Shown piece by piece: positions 43,765-52,793 of a stretch of 64,000 nucleotides of DNA; the stretch's first letter is position 1, and every line of letters starts with the position of its first letter. The position numbers were made by a program, and so were the translations under genes. Source of the DNA: an uncultured Granulosicoccus sp. (GTDB lineage Bacteria; Pseudomonadota; Gammaproteobacteria; Granulosicoccales; Granulosicoccaceae); assembly GCA_947492525.1 (NCBI GenBank), contig CANLNQ010000021.1:62001-126000 (forward strand), given 5' to 3'. The notes under the pieces are model-generated. The model was not told the origin of the DNA. It worked only from the letters and a program-made list of their open reading frames with translations, and made no database searches.

Positions 43765-44430
43765 CTAGTCGCGCAGGACACCCACACAATTGGCGTTGGC
43801 CGAGGCGTGATCCCAATTGCCGTTGCGCGTGCATGTCGAGACATAGTCCCGGTGCACCTGAAAGCGTCCGGTCATGGCAACACCGTCGTCGAGCCGGGTA
43901 TCCAGCTGTGCCAGGATACCCACCGGCATCTGCCGTCCGGTCAGAATCTCGTTGGCAGCGGATTCGGATCCGGCTGCCTGAGAACCATAGGCGATCTTGT
44001 AGTAACCGTTGAAGGGATTCTTCGGACAGGTGGAGGCCGTGCAATCCACACCGCCGGCAGTGCCCACATTGGCCGCCGAACCATCGAAGCTGCCACTGAT
44101 GAACCCTGCCAGGGCCAGTTGCTGCCAGACACCGGCGCGTTCGCCGGCACTGTCGAGTCGGCCGTTACCGTTGCCCGGCCTTGCTGCGCTGTCTATCTGC
44201 AGATCGGCCCTTGCGAAATCGCCCGGGATGGCCCGATAGCGATCGGCAAATGACAACCAGGCGCTCTGGATACCCGTCAACTCGCTTTGAATGGAGCGCA
44301 CCCTTGCACTGTCTATCAGCGCCTGCCCCTTGAAAACACCGCCCAGTATCAGACCGATGATGACCAGAACGATGGCCACTTCAACCAGTGTGAAACCGGC
44401 TGCAGCCCGATACCTCAAACACTTCGACAT
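43765..44430 (-). CDS. Orphan type IV pilin/type II secretion pseudopilin
   Basis: A 221-aa protein with a prepilin leader and N-terminal hydrophobic helix (AGFTLVEVAIVLVIIGLILGG) including the conserved Glu5. The mature part has repeated Gly/Asp/Ala-rich segments (PGDFARADLQIDSAARPGNGNG) and paired Cys (GGVDCTASTCPKNP; STCTRNGNWDH...NCVGV), typical of major/minor pilins. It would be processed by PilD and assembled in the inner membrane-periplasm. No other pilus or secretion genes are near. It is 75 nt upstream of the ligase operon on the same strand. Confidence 0.85.
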   Translation of the reverse strand: MSKCLRYRAAAGFTLVEVAIVLVIIGLILGGVFKGQALIDSARVRSIQSELTGIQSAWLSFADRYRAIPGDFARADLQIDSAARPGNGNGRLDSAGERAGVWQQLALAGFISGSFDGSAANVGTAGGVDCTASTCPKNPFNGYYKIAYGSQAAGSESAANEILTGRQMPVGILAQLDTRLDDGVAMTGRFQVHRDYVSTCTRNGNWDHASANANCVGVLRD

Positions 44431-44570
44431 ACACTTTCCCCTGACGCCTGCAAAGAATAAGCAAGCCGTTCAGGGCTGACAAGTACGCCGCGACTTTCAC
44501 ACGCCATGGGCATACAGTAGTGCTCAACCGGACACGACCGGCCTGTCGCCAGATGAGTGCCGGCAGGGGA

Positions 44571-45965
44571 CTAGAAGGGTGCGCTGCGCGGCACGCGAGG
44601 GAACGGAATCGCATCACGAATGTTTTCCATACCGGTGATGTAGTTCAGTACCCGCTCGAAGCCCATGCCGAATCCGGCATGCGGCGCACTGCCGTAGCGG
44701 CGAAGATCGCGATACCAGTCCAGCTCCTCGACAAGCCCCTGGGCGGCGAGTTTTTCATCGAGTACGGACAGACGCTCTTCACGCTGACTGCCACCGATGA
44801 TCTCGCCGATACCCGGCGCCAGCACGTCCATGGCTGCAACCGTCTTGCCATCGTCGTTCTCGCGCATGTAGAAGGCCTTGATCTCCTTGGGATAGTTCTG
44901 CAGGATCACCGGACGCCCCACATGCTCTTCGGCCAACCAGCGCTCATGCTCGGATTGCAAGTCGAGCCCCCAGCTGACCGGGTACTCGAATTTTCTGCCG
45001 CTCTTCTCCAGCAGGCCGATGGCATCGGTGTAATCCATTCGCTCGAAGCTCGATTCAGCCACATGCTGCAGGCGGGACAAGGCCTCCTTGTCGACTCTCT
45101 GTGCGAAGAAGGCCATGTCATCTTCACGCTCGTCCAGCACGGCCTTGAACAGATAGGTCAGGAAATCCTCTGCCAGGGCTGCATTATCATCCAGATCGGC
45201 AAAGGCCATTTCCGGCTCGACCATCCAGAACTCTGCCAGGTGCCGACTGGTATTGGAATTCTCGGCGCGGAAGGTCGGTCCGAAGGTGTAGACCTTGCTC
45301 AGTGCCAGCGCATAGCTCTCGGCGTTGAGCTGACCGGACACCGTCAGATAGGCTTCCCGGGCGAAGAAGTCCTGATCGAAATCCACCTTGCCGGCATCGG
45401 TTTTCGGCGGATTGAGCGCATCGAGTGTGCTGACGCGAAACAGCTCACCCGCCCCTTCGCAATCACTGGTGGTGATCAGCGGTGTATTCACCCAGTGAAA
45501 CCTTCGCTCCTTGAAATACTGGTGAATGTTGCTGGCAAGCGTTGAGCGTACCCGGCTGATGGCACCAAAGGCGTTGGTTCGCGGACGCAGGTGGGCCACC
45601 TGTCGCAGGTATTCGAAGGTATGGCGTTTCTTGGCAATCGGGTACTGCTCCGGGTCATCGACTTCACCCACCACCGTGACGCTGCTGGCCTGCACTTCCA
45701 CCGACTGCCCCTTGCCTTCGGATGCCACCAGCGTGCCGGTGACCTCGATGGCGAAGCCGGACGTCAGGTGCAGCACCTGATCCTGGTAATTGGGCAGGGA
45801 CTGCTCGGCGATGACCTGCAGACTGTCAAAACAGGAGCCGTCATACAGGGCGATGAAGGACAGGCCGGCCTTGGAATCGCGGCGGCTGCGCACCCAGCCC
45901 TGGATGGTCACGCTCTGACCTTCAGGGGCCGTGTCCAGAAGATCTACGATATCGGTCTTGTTCAT
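44571..45965 (-). CDS. asnS: Asparaginyl-tRNA synthetase
   Basis: A 464-aa class IIb synthetase, the normal length. The N-terminal OB-fold ([34 protein letters not shown]) binds the anticodon. Catalytic motifs are in [48 protein letters not shown] and [27 protein letters not shown]. The ATG at 45965 overlaps the holA stop (ATGA), so the longer frame to 46049 is rejected. Confidence 0.96.
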   Translation of the reverse strand: MNKTDIVDLLDTAPEGQSVTIQGWVRSRRDSKAGLSFIALYDGSCFDSLQVIAEQSLPNYQDQVLHLTSGFAIEVTGTLVASEGKGQSVEVQASSVTVVGEVDDPEQYPIAKKRHTFEYLRQVAHLRPRTNAFGAISRVRSTLASNIHQYFKERRFHWVNTPLITTSDCEGAGELFRVSTLDALNPPKTDAGKVDFDQDFFAREAYLTVSGQLNAESYALALSKVYTFGPTFRAENSNTSRHLAEFWMVEPEMAFADLDDNAALAEDFLTYLFKAVLDEREDDMAFFAQRVDKEALSRLQHVAESSFERMDYTDAIGLLEKSGRKFEYPVSWGLDLQSEHERWLAEEHVGRPVILQNYPKEIKAFYMRENDDGKTVAAMDVLAPGIGEIIGGSQREERLSVLDEKLAAQGLVEELDWYRDLRRYGSAPHAGFGMGFERVLNYITGMENIRDAIPFPRVPRSAPF

Positions 45966-47005
45966 GCGGGTATACCAGGGTTCTTTCTCAAGGGCGGTGT
46001 GCCATTTCCAGCCAGTTCCGTGGTCAGCGCTGCGAGCGAATCCCAGCACGACCCGGCAGCCTGGCCCTTTATCTGCCTGTCAATGGTAGTGCAAGTGGAG
46101 AGCATTGACAGCCAGGACAGCGCCGTGTGCCTGCCCAGTGCCTGTTTCAGAGGTGCCATGCGATTCGCCCAGACTCCGGCGGATTTGAGGGCGGCATCCT
46201 CGCTCACACCCGCCTCGACGGCTTCGGCACTGCGCGCTCCGGCGCGAATCTCGTTGACCAGTGACCACAGGACCAGCACTTCACTCACGGCCTCGTCATG
46301 CAGCCCCGTCAGTATGCGCAGGGCTCGGACCGATTCACCCTGCAAGGCTGCCAGCGAGAGATCCGCGATGGAATAGCGCGCACTGTCACTGACGGCAATC
46401 AGTACCTGCTCGCTGCTCAGTGGACCCGGCGGGTAGAGCAGAGCCAGCCGTTCGACCTCCTGCCGGGCAGCCAGCAGATTGCCTTCGATGCGCTCGGCAA
46501 TGAGGCTCAGCGCCTCGTTGTCGGCATGCAGGCCCTTGGCTGTCAGGCGTTGATTGAGCCAGTTGCCCAGTTGCGAGGCCTGAATCGGCCACACGGCCAG
46601 CGTCACGCCGCTCTTGTCGATGGCCTTGAACCAGGCACTGTTGGCCGCACTGCGATCCAGCTTGCCTGAGGTGATGAGCAGCAGCACATCCGGCGGCGGG
46701 TTCGAGCAATACTGCTTGAGCACCTCGCTGCCAGTTCGACCCGGCTTGCCGGTGGGCAGCCGCAGTTCGATCAGACGGCGCTCGGCGAACAGGGAAAAGC
46801 TGTCAGCCGCCTCGCGAAAACTTGACCAGTCGGCCTCCTCGGTGGCCACGATCACCTGACGCTCGTCGAAGCCGGCCTCACGCCCCTTGTTGCGCAGCTT
46901 GTCGCCGATCTCCATCAATTGCAGCGGCTCATCACCGTGCAGCAGATAGACCGGTGCCAGCGACTGGCGCAGATGAGCGTCGAGTTTGTCCGGGTAGAGC
47001 TTCAT
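45962..47005 (-). CDS. holA: DNA polymerase III delta subunit
   Basis: A 347-aa clamp-loader subunit, close to E. coli HolA (343 aa). The N-terminus [37 protein letters not shown] is diagnostic, and the rest shows the AAA+-like domain and C-terminal collar helices ([36 protein letters not shown]). It opens the beta clamp. The start at 47005 is preferred because it aligns with the family N-terminus. It is coupled to asnS instead of the usual leuS-lptE context. Confidence 0.92.
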   Translation of the reverse strand: MKLYPDKLDAHLRQSLAPVYLLHGDEPLQLMEIGDKLRNKGREAGFDERQVIVATEEADWSSFREAADSFSLFAERRLIELRLPTGKPGRTGSEVLKQYCSNPPPDVLLLITSGKLDRSAANSAWFKAIDKSGVTLAVWPIQASQLGNWLNQRLTAKGLHADNEALSLIAERIEGNLLAARQEVERLALLYPPGPLSSEQVLIAVSDSARYSIADLSLAALQGESVRALRILTGLHDEAVSEVLVLWSLVNEIRAGARSAEAVEAGVSEDAALKSAGVWANRMAPLKQALGRHTALSWLSMLSTCTTIDRQIKGQAAGSCWDSLAALTTELAGNGTPPLRKNPGIPA

Positions 47006-47105
47006 GTCGGGCGTGGTGTTTTTCGGACGTGTAGCATACCGGATATACCACCTCTCACCTTGATAAGGTAGGCGTTTCCCGCTTCTGCACAGGTATCGAC
47101 AGCCC

Positions 47106-48050
47106 ATGAGCACTCTCTGGACACCCAGCCAGCGTTATCCGGACCCGGCCATCGTGTCTGTGACCCCCGACTTCGATCAGTACCGCCTGCCTCTGGCGAA
47201 GATCGAACGGCTTGCCACCGGCATGCGCTGGTGCGAAGGCCCTGTCTGGTTCGGCGAGTTTCAATCGCTGATCTGGAGCGATGTGCCGGGCAATGCGCAA
47301 TACTGCTGGGACGAGCACAGTGGACAGGTGCGCAGCTTTCGTACGCCGAGCCATCATGCCAACGGCAACACCCGGGATCGCAATGGTCGCCTGATCACCT
47401 GCGAACACCTGACTCGCCGCGTGGTTCGCACGGAGCTTGACGGTCAACGTACCGTTCTGGCCGCCGACTACCAGGGCGCGCCGCTGAACTCGCCCAATGA
47501 TGTCGTCTGCCATTCCGATGGCTCGATCTGGTTTACCGACCCGGTGTTCGGTATCTCGGGCTTCTACGAAGGCGAAAAGGCCGAGCCGGCCCTGTCGCCC
47601 AATGTCTATCGACTGGCAGTCGATGGCTCGCTGAGCGTCATGAGCGATACCATCAACCAGCCCAACGGTCTGGCCTTCTCCCCCGATGAATCGATACTGT
47701 ATGTCGTGCAGTCACGCGGCACCCCTCGAAAGATACTGGCCTTCGATGTCGTGAACGGCAGCCAGCTGACCAATGAACGCGTCCTGATCGATGCCGGTGA
47801 GGCCGGAACGCCCGATGGATTCCGTGTCGATATCCACGGCAATCTGTGGTGCGGCTGGGGCATGGGAGAGGACGGCCTTGACGGGGTGCATGTCTTCAAT
47901 CCCAACGGTGAACTGATCGGCCGCATCGATCTCCCCGAACGCTGTGCCAACCTGTGCTTCGGTGGCCTGCATCGTAACCGACTGTTCATGGCCGCCAGCA
48001 CATCGATCTATTCGCTGTATGTGAATACCCAGGGCGTGGCAGGTGGCTAG
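47106..48050 (+). CDS. SMP-30/gluconolactonase family protein
   Basis: A 314-aa six-bladed beta-propeller. Metal-site and family landmarks are EGPVWFGEFQSLIWSDVPGN, HHANGNTRDRNGRLITCEH, APLNSPNDVVCHSDGSIWFTDPVFG, QPNGLAFSPDESILYVV, GTPDGFRVDIHGNLWCGWG and NLCFGGLHRNRLFMAA. These bind a divalent metal and hydrolyse sugar lactones. No signal peptide. Its TAG stop is formed by the CTAG edge of a dispersed repeat. It is divergent from holA. Confidence 0.88.
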   Translation: MSTLWTPSQRYPDPAIVSVTPDFDQYRLPLAKIERLATGMRWCEGPVWFGEFQSLIWSDVPGNAQYCWDEHSGQVRSFRTPSHHANGNTRDRNGRLITCEHLTRRVVRTELDGQRTVLAADYQGAPLNSPNDVVCHSDGSIWFTDPVFGISGFYEGEKAEPALSPNVYRLAVDGSLSVMSDTINQPNGLAFSPDESILYVVQSRGTPRKILAFDVVNGSQLTNERVLIDAGEAGTPDGFRVDIHGNLWCGWGMGEDGLDGVHVFNPNGELIGRIDLPERCANLCFGGLHRNRLFMAASTSIYSLYVNTQGVAGG

Positions 48051-48129
48051 TGTACTGTTTCATGCCAAGCGTTCATTCAGAGCGGTTCGAAAGCCGCTAT
48101 TCAAGGCGCCACTCGCCGTCCATATTGGA
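48047..48129. repeat. Left half of the dispersed CTAG-bounded element
   Basis: About 83 bp match the left part of the full element at 56355, from CTAGTGTACTG through TTCATTCAGAGCGGTTCGAA to CAAGGCGCCACTCGCCGTC. The first three bases of TAG(48048-48050) are the stop of the upstream gene. No right inverted repeat is seen before the next gene. Confidence 0.8.
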
Positions 48130-48179
48130 ACGATGACGTTCACGCATACCTCTCACACTGACACACAGAGCACAGCCAC

Positions 48180-48791
48180 ATGAAACTGTTCTACTCACCG
48201 GCGTCACCCTTTGCACGCAAGGTACACGTCACCCTGCTGGAACTCGGCAGGCAGGACGTGGAGTTGGCATTGACACCGGTCCTTCCCGGCAAGCCGATCG
48301 AGGACTACGTCAAGTCACAGAACCCTCTGGGCAAGATTCCCGCCCTGCAGATCGATACCGGCGAGACCCTGTACGATTCCACGATCATCTGCGAGTACCT
48401 GGACAGCCTCGACGGCTCGGCGACGCTGTTGCCGGCGAACGGGGTCGAGCGTTTCACCACGCTGACTCGTCAGGCGCTGGCGCACGGCATCTGCGAGTCT
48501 GTCGTCGCCATTCGCTACGAGACCTTTCTGCGGCCCGAGGAACGCCAATGGGATGTCTGGATCGATGACCAGCGGAACAAGGTCGAACGCGCCCTGAACT
48601 GGTTCGAGACGCATCAGGATCAATGGCAAGGCGATATCGATCTGGCACAGATCACGCTCGGCTGCGCACTGGGTTACCTGGATTTCCGCGCCCCCGATCT
48701 GGACTGGCGCAGCAAGCACCCGGTGCTGGCGCACTGGTTCAGCACCTTCGAGCAACGCCCGTCGATGCAGACTACTGTGCCTCACGCCTGA
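48180..48791 (+). CDS. Glutathione S-transferase family protein
   Basis: A 203-aa GST. The thioredoxin-like N-terminal domain starts MKLFYSPASPFARKVHVTLLELG with the catalytic Ser region; NPLGKIPAL has the cis-Pro and TLYDSTIICEYLD the glutathione-binding Asp/Ser. A helical C-terminal domain ends HPVLAHWFSTFEQRPSMQTTVP. It resembles the YibF/Pseudomonas-type GSTs of unclear substrate. No operon partner is obvious; a 53-bp repeat array follows it. Confidence 0.87.
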   Translation: MKLFYSPASPFARKVHVTLLELGRQDVELALTPVLPGKPIEDYVKSQNPLGKIPALQIDTGETLYDSTIICEYLDSLDGSATLLPANGVERFTTLTRQALAHGICESVVAIRYETFLRPEERQWDVWIDDQRNKVERALNWFETHQDQWQGDIDLAQITLGCALGYLDFRAPDLDWRSKHPVLAHWFSTFEQRPSMQTTVPHA

Positions 48792-48877
48792 AACGCGGCA
48801 CGACCTCATCCCGACCACGGCGCGGGCGCGCTCGGTACCCTTTCAGCAAGGCAATATCGCAGTAGGGGTCGGACGCG

Positions 48878-49030
48878 CATCGTGTGCAGGAGATTCCCGA
48901 ACGCGTCGTATGCAGCAGGGTTCAGATCCTCGCCGCATGCAGGAGATTCATGACCGCCTCGTATGCAGCAGGGTTCAGATCCTCGCCGCATGCAGGAGAT
49001 TCATGACCGCCTCGTGTGCAGCAGGGTTCA
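48878..49030. repeat. 53-bp direct repeats next to yaeQ
   Basis: Phased copies of TATGCAGCAGGGTTCAGATC begin at 48909, 48962 and 49015, exactly 53 bp apart; a diverged partial unit precedes at about 48878. The last copy runs into the yaeQ stop codon (49028-49030). It fills most of the 48792-49027 gap; no other gene is seen there. Confidence 0.9.
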
Positions 49031-49555
49031 GCTCCTTGCCGTGACGGATACCGGAATCGTGTTCTGGTCATCCCCCAGATACACCGCCCCATCATCGATC
49101 ATGCAATTCAACTGCATGTTGCGAGCAACCAGCGCCTCTGCTCCTGCGGCGTCGAGGTGAAAGACGCGAAGATTGTCATGGCGTGCCAGCCTGTCGCGGT
49201 TCTGCTGCCACCAGAGTTCGGACTTGCGATCCTGATAGGTGTAGATGATCACCTGCCGTGCACGTCCACAGGCCTTGCGAATCCGCTTTTCATCGACCTG
49301 CCCGAAATCGATCCAGCATTCGATATCCCCGGTGAGTGACTTCTGCCAGAGCTCCGGCTCATCATCGGCTCCCAGGCCCTTGGTGAAGATCAGATCGTCA
49401 TGGGCATTCAGGGCGAAGGCGAGTACCCGTACGATGAAGCGGTAGTCGTTCTCCGAGGGGTGCATCGCCATGGTGAGCTCGTGCAACTGATAGTACTGGC
49501 GATCCATGTCCGAGATGGAAAGGGACACTTTGTTGATGGTGGCACTGATCGCCAT
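49028..49555 (-). CDS. yaeQ: YaeQ family protein
   Basis: A 175-aa protein with the family pattern: SATINKVSLSISDMDRQYYQLHELTMAMHPSENDYRFIVRVLAFALNAHD, LGADDEPELWQKSLTGDIECWIDFGQVDEKRIRKACGRARQVIIYTY. The fold is PD-(D/E)XK-nuclease-like, with Asp and Glu residues in ECWIDFGQ as candidate active-site residues. Cellular role is not established. The ATG at 49555 fits the family; the longer frame to 49621 does not. Its 3' end is duplicated in the neighbouring 53-bp repeats. Confidence 0.9.
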   Translation of the reverse strand: MAISATINKVSLSISDMDRQYYQLHELTMAMHPSENDYRFIVRVLAFALNAHDDLIFTKGLGADDEPELWQKSLTGDIECWIDFGQVDEKRIRKACGRARQVIIYTYQDRKSELWWQQNRDRLARHDNLRVFHLDAAGAEALVARNMQLNCMIDDGAVYLGDDQNTIPVSVTARS

Positions 49556-49667
49556 GGAAGCCGTCTGTCTATCTGCTGGGTCAGGCAGTGTACTGCAGTG
49601 AGCAGGTATCTTCGCAAACACCCTGTCGGGCAGGGCGGTATTCGACGGTGTAGCATACGCAGATCAC

Positions 49668-50741
49668 ATGGCCCTCATCGCGAACCCTGACGTGGAAACA
49701 AAGTCCTTCTCACAACCACCCAATGATCTCCTGTTCAGCCTGGGACGAGCCATCCTGTTCGAGATGGATCCCGAGAAGGCGCACGACCTGACGCTGCAGA
49801 TGCTGAGCAAGCCCGCCGTGCAATCGCGGCTCGCGGCCCGTTACGCCGCCCCTGCCGCGCCGGTCGAGGCGCTCGGGCTGACGTTTCAGAACCACATCGG
49901 CCTCGCGGCGGGTCTGGACAAGAACGGTGATTACATCGATGCCCTCGGGGCGCTCGGATTCGGACATATCGAGATCGGCACCGTGACCCCGAAACCGCAA
50001 CCGGGCAATGCCCAACCGCGCCTGTTTCGCATGACGCAGCACCGGGCACTGATCAACCGCTTCGGCTTCAACAACAAGGGGGTGGACCACCTCGTCAGGC
50101 GCGTGCGACTGCGACGCTACCCGGGGATACTGGGCATCAACATCGGCAAGAATGCCGTGACTTCCCTGCAGGAGGCTCACAACGACTACACCTACTGCCT
50201 CGAACGCGTCTATCGCCACGCCGACTATGTCACCGTCAATATCTCATCGCCCAATACCACCGGCCTGCGCGATCTGCAGCACGGCGAGCGCCTCGATCAC
50301 CTGCTCGAATCGCTCAAGTCGACGCAGTCGCGGCTGAGCACCGAATACGAACGCTATGTGCCCATCGCGGTGAAGATCGCTCCGGACATGAGCGACGAGG
50401 AACTGGACGGTTTCTGCAGCGCCGTGATTGCCAATGAAATCGATGCGGTCATCACGGGCAACACCACCAGCGGACGCGGTGTGGCTCGCAATCATCTGTA
50501 CGCTCGCGAAGCCGGTGGCATGAGCGGCGCCCCACTCAAGACACTGGCTGATGATCGTCTGCAGGCCGTCGCCGAGCGAATTGGCAGCAAAGCTGCCTTG
50601 ATCGGTGTCGGCGGGGTCAGTTGTGGCCAGGATGCCGCCGGAAAGCTGGCGCTGGGTGCCAGCCTCGTACAACTGTATACAGGACTGATCTATCAGGGCC
50701 CCGCTCTGCTTCGCGACTGTATCGAATGCACCAATCGCTGA
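49668..50741 (+). CDS. pyrD: Dihydroorotate dehydrogenase (quinone), class 2
   Basis: A 357-aa FMN enzyme of pyrimidine synthesis. The N-terminal helices (RAILFEMDPEKAHDLTLQML) associate with the membrane and mark class 2. Landmarks include GLAAGLDKNGDYIDALGALGFGHIEIGTVTPKPQPGN, the catalytic Ser in VNISSPNTTGLRDLQ, and the FMN-binding GVGGVSCGQDAAGKLALGASLVQLYTGLIY. It oxidises dihydroorotate with ubiquinone. The next gene starts 27 nt after its stop on the same strand. Confidence 0.95.
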   Translation: MALIANPDVETKSFSQPPNDLLFSLGRAILFEMDPEKAHDLTLQMLSKPAVQSRLAARYAAPAAPVEALGLTFQNHIGLAAGLDKNGDYIDALGALGFGHIEIGTVTPKPQPGNAQPRLFRMTQHRALINRFGFNNKGVDHLVRRVRLRRYPGILGINIGKNAVTSLQEAHNDYTYCLERVYRHADYVTVNISSPNTTGLRDLQHGERLDHLLESLKSTQSRLSTEYERYVPIAVKIAPDMSDEELDGFCSAVIANEIDAVITGNTTSGRGVARNHLYAREAGGMSGAPLKTLADDRLQAVAERIGSKAALIGVGGVSCGQDAAGKLALGASLVQLYTGLIYQGPALLRDCIECTNR

Positions 50742-50768
50742 TTCTTCACACACGCTGATCTATTTATC

Positions 50769-51728
50769 ATGACAAACATCGATGTTTTCAACGGCGATGC
50801 AGACGGACTCTGTGCCCTGCATCAACTGCGTCTTGCCGAGCCTTGCGACAGCACCCTGATTACCGGGGTCAAACGTGACATTGCGCTGGTCAGGCAGGTA
50901 CAGGCCAGCCCCGGCGACCAGGTCACCATTCTGGATATCTCGCTCGACAAGAATCGCGATGCGCTGGTCAAGGTGCTCGACGACGGTGCCATCGTGCGTT
51001 ACGCCGACCATCACTTCCCGGGCGATATCCCCGATCACCCCAATCTGACCACGCATATCGACACGGCGGCCGAGACCTGCACCGGGCTGATCGTCAACGG
51101 GCTGCTGAACAGTGCCTATCTGCCCTGGGCCGTGACGGCCGCCTTCGGCGACAATCTGCTGAGCACGGCCCGCGAGGCCGCGGCGCCTCTGACGCTGTCT
51201 GCCGAGGAACTGGAGCAACTGCAGACACTGGGCACCCTGCTGAACTACAACGGCTATGGCTCGTCACTGGAAGATCTGTACTTCCCGCCCGCCGATCTCT
51301 ACCGTCGCCTGCAGCCCCATGCCAATCCGTTCAGCTTCATCAATGAAGAGGATGCCTTCACGACGCTGGCAGAAGGCTACAAGAGTGACCACGCGCGAGC
51401 ACAGTCCATCAAGGCCGAGCGCAGCACAGACAAGATCGCCATTTTCGTGTTTCCCGATGACCCCTTCGCGCGCCGCATCAGCGGTGTGTATGCCAATGAA
51501 CTGGCGCAGGACAACCCCGAGCGGGCCCATGCCCTGCTCAGCACGCTGGACGACGGCAGTTATCTGGTCAGTGTACGTGCACCGCTGAGCAACCGCAGCG
51601 GCGCCGATGATCTGTGCCGGCAGTTCGAGACCGGTGGCGGACGCAAGGCGGCAGCGGGCATCAACAAATTGCCCGCCAACGAACTGGAGCGTTTTGCCAG
51701 TGCCATGCAGGACCAGTTTGGCGGCTGA
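50769..51728 (+). CDS. DHH family phosphoesterase
   Basis: A 319-aa protein with the N-terminal DHH domain (DVFNGDADGLCALHQLRL, ILDISLDKN, IVRYADHHFPGD) and a C-terminal DHHA1-like GGGRKAAAGINKLP motif. These metal-dependent phosphoesterases include RecJ, nanoRNases and cyclic dinucleotide hydrolases. It lacks PAS, GGDEF or CBS domains, so a RecJ/NrnA-like nuclease or a cytoplasmic exopolyphosphatase-like activity is possible. It is downstream of pyrD and convergent with an HDAC-like gene. Confidence 0.85.
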   Translation: MTNIDVFNGDADGLCALHQLRLAEPCDSTLITGVKRDIALVRQVQASPGDQVTILDISLDKNRDALVKVLDDGAIVRYADHHFPGDIPDHPNLTTHIDTAAETCTGLIVNGLLNSAYLPWAVTAAFGDNLLSTAREAAAPLTLSAEELEQLQTLGTLLNYNGYGSSLEDLYFPPADLYRRLQPHANPFSFINEEDAFTTLAEGYKSDHARAQSIKAERSTDKIAIFVFPDDPFARRISGVYANELAQDNPERAHALLSTLDDGSYLVSVRAPLSNRSGADDLCRQFETGGGRKAAAGINKLPANELERFASAMQDQFGG

Positions 51729-51743
51729 ATGACCCGCCCGGCA

Positions 51744-52667
51744 CTACAGGCCCATCAGCCCTCGTACATGTGCTGAAGCGCAACGGCTCAAGGTTGGCAG
51801 GGAGTAGCCACCTTCGAGCATCGACACGATACGGCCATTGCAGTGACGATCGGCAATGTCCATCAGCTTGTTGGTGATCCAGACATAATCATGATCGAGC
51901 AGGCAGATGCCTGCCAGTGGATCTTCCAGATGCGCATCGAAGCCGGCACTGATGAACAGCATCTCGGGCCGATAGGCCTCCAGCGCCGGTAGCCAGCTGT
52001 CGGTGATGGCGCCTCGAAAGTCGGCGCTGTTGCAACCGGCCTTCAGCGGGGTGTTGACGCGCTGATGCGCCACATTGTCTCGATAGCCACCGGGATAGAA
52101 CGGGTACTGGAAGGAGGAGCAGAACAGGATGTTGGGATCCCCATCCACGATGTCCTCGGTGCCGTTTCCATGGTGTACATCGAAGTCGACGATGGCGACA
52201 CGTTCCAGCCCGTACTGGCGAATGGCATGCCGTGCAGCGATGGCGATATTGCCGAATATGCAGAACCCCATGGCCTGAATACGTTCGGCATGATGACCCG
52301 GTGGACGAGTCAGGCAGAAGGCGTTGTTGACCTTGCCACTCATGACCTGATCCACGGCATGGATCCCGCCCCCGGCGGCTCGCAGACCGGCATCGAGCGT
52401 GTGAATGTTCATCGAGGTGTCCTGGTCCAGGTCGATGGAGCCGCTGCTGGGCGCCTTGCGGTGGATCAGATCGATGTAGGCCTCACTGTGCGCGAGCAAC
52501 AGTTGCTCCCAGGTCGCCTTGGGTGCGTCCGCGTGCATCAGATAATCATAAACGTCCTGTTTTTTCAGTTGATCGGCTATCGCGTCGACTCGCTGCGGAC
52601 TCTCCGGATGATCAGGGCTGATTTCGTGCAACACGCATTCGTGATGCGATATCAAGGCTGTGGGCAT
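51744..52667 (-). CDS. Histone deacetylase-family amidohydrolase
   Basis: A 307-aa arginase-fold deacetylase. The N-terminus is ISHHECVLHEISPDHPESPQRVDAI. The active-site His pair is in LTRPPGHHAE and zinc ligands are in VAIVDFDVHHGNGTEDI and FISAGFDAHLEDPLAG; a catalytic Tyr is expected in MLEGGYSL. Bacterial members deacetylate acetylpolyamines, acetoin-related proteins or other amides. The ATG at 52667 has a GGAGGAG site. It is divergent from patZ, a lysine acetyltransferase, so a shared acetylation theme is plausible but unproven. Confidence 0.9.
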   Translation of the reverse strand: MPTALISHHECVLHEISPDHPESPQRVDAIADQLKKQDVYDYLMHADAPKATWEQLLLAHSEAYIDLIHRKAPSSGSIDLDQDTSMNIHTLDAGLRAAGGGIHAVDQVMSGKVNNAFCLTRPPGHHAERIQAMGFCIFGNIAIAARHAIRQYGLERVAIVDFDVHHGNGTEDIVDGDPNILFCSSFQYPFYPGGYRDNVAHQRVNTPLKAGCNSADFRGAITDSWLPALEAYRPEMLFISAGFDAHLEDPLAGICLLDHDYVWITNKLMDIADRHCNGRIVSMLEGGYSLPTLSRCASAHVRGLMGL

Positions 52668-52793
52668 TGCTCCTCCATGCATTCGTGCTATCTGTGGTGA
52701 CTCCTTACAGTATGCACCTGTCTTCCCGGGGATAACACCCATGCCGCCTCAGCAAACATGTTTAATCGCGCCCCCCTGAGGTACTATCGAGTC

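Noticed and set aside
48806-48991. Short minus-strand frame in the 53-bp repeats
   Set aside because: Made of the repeat unit; no ribosome binding site or recognisable domain.
48878-49030. Possible CRISPR array
   Set aside because: The copies are contiguous 53-bp units without distinct spacers and no cas genes are present.
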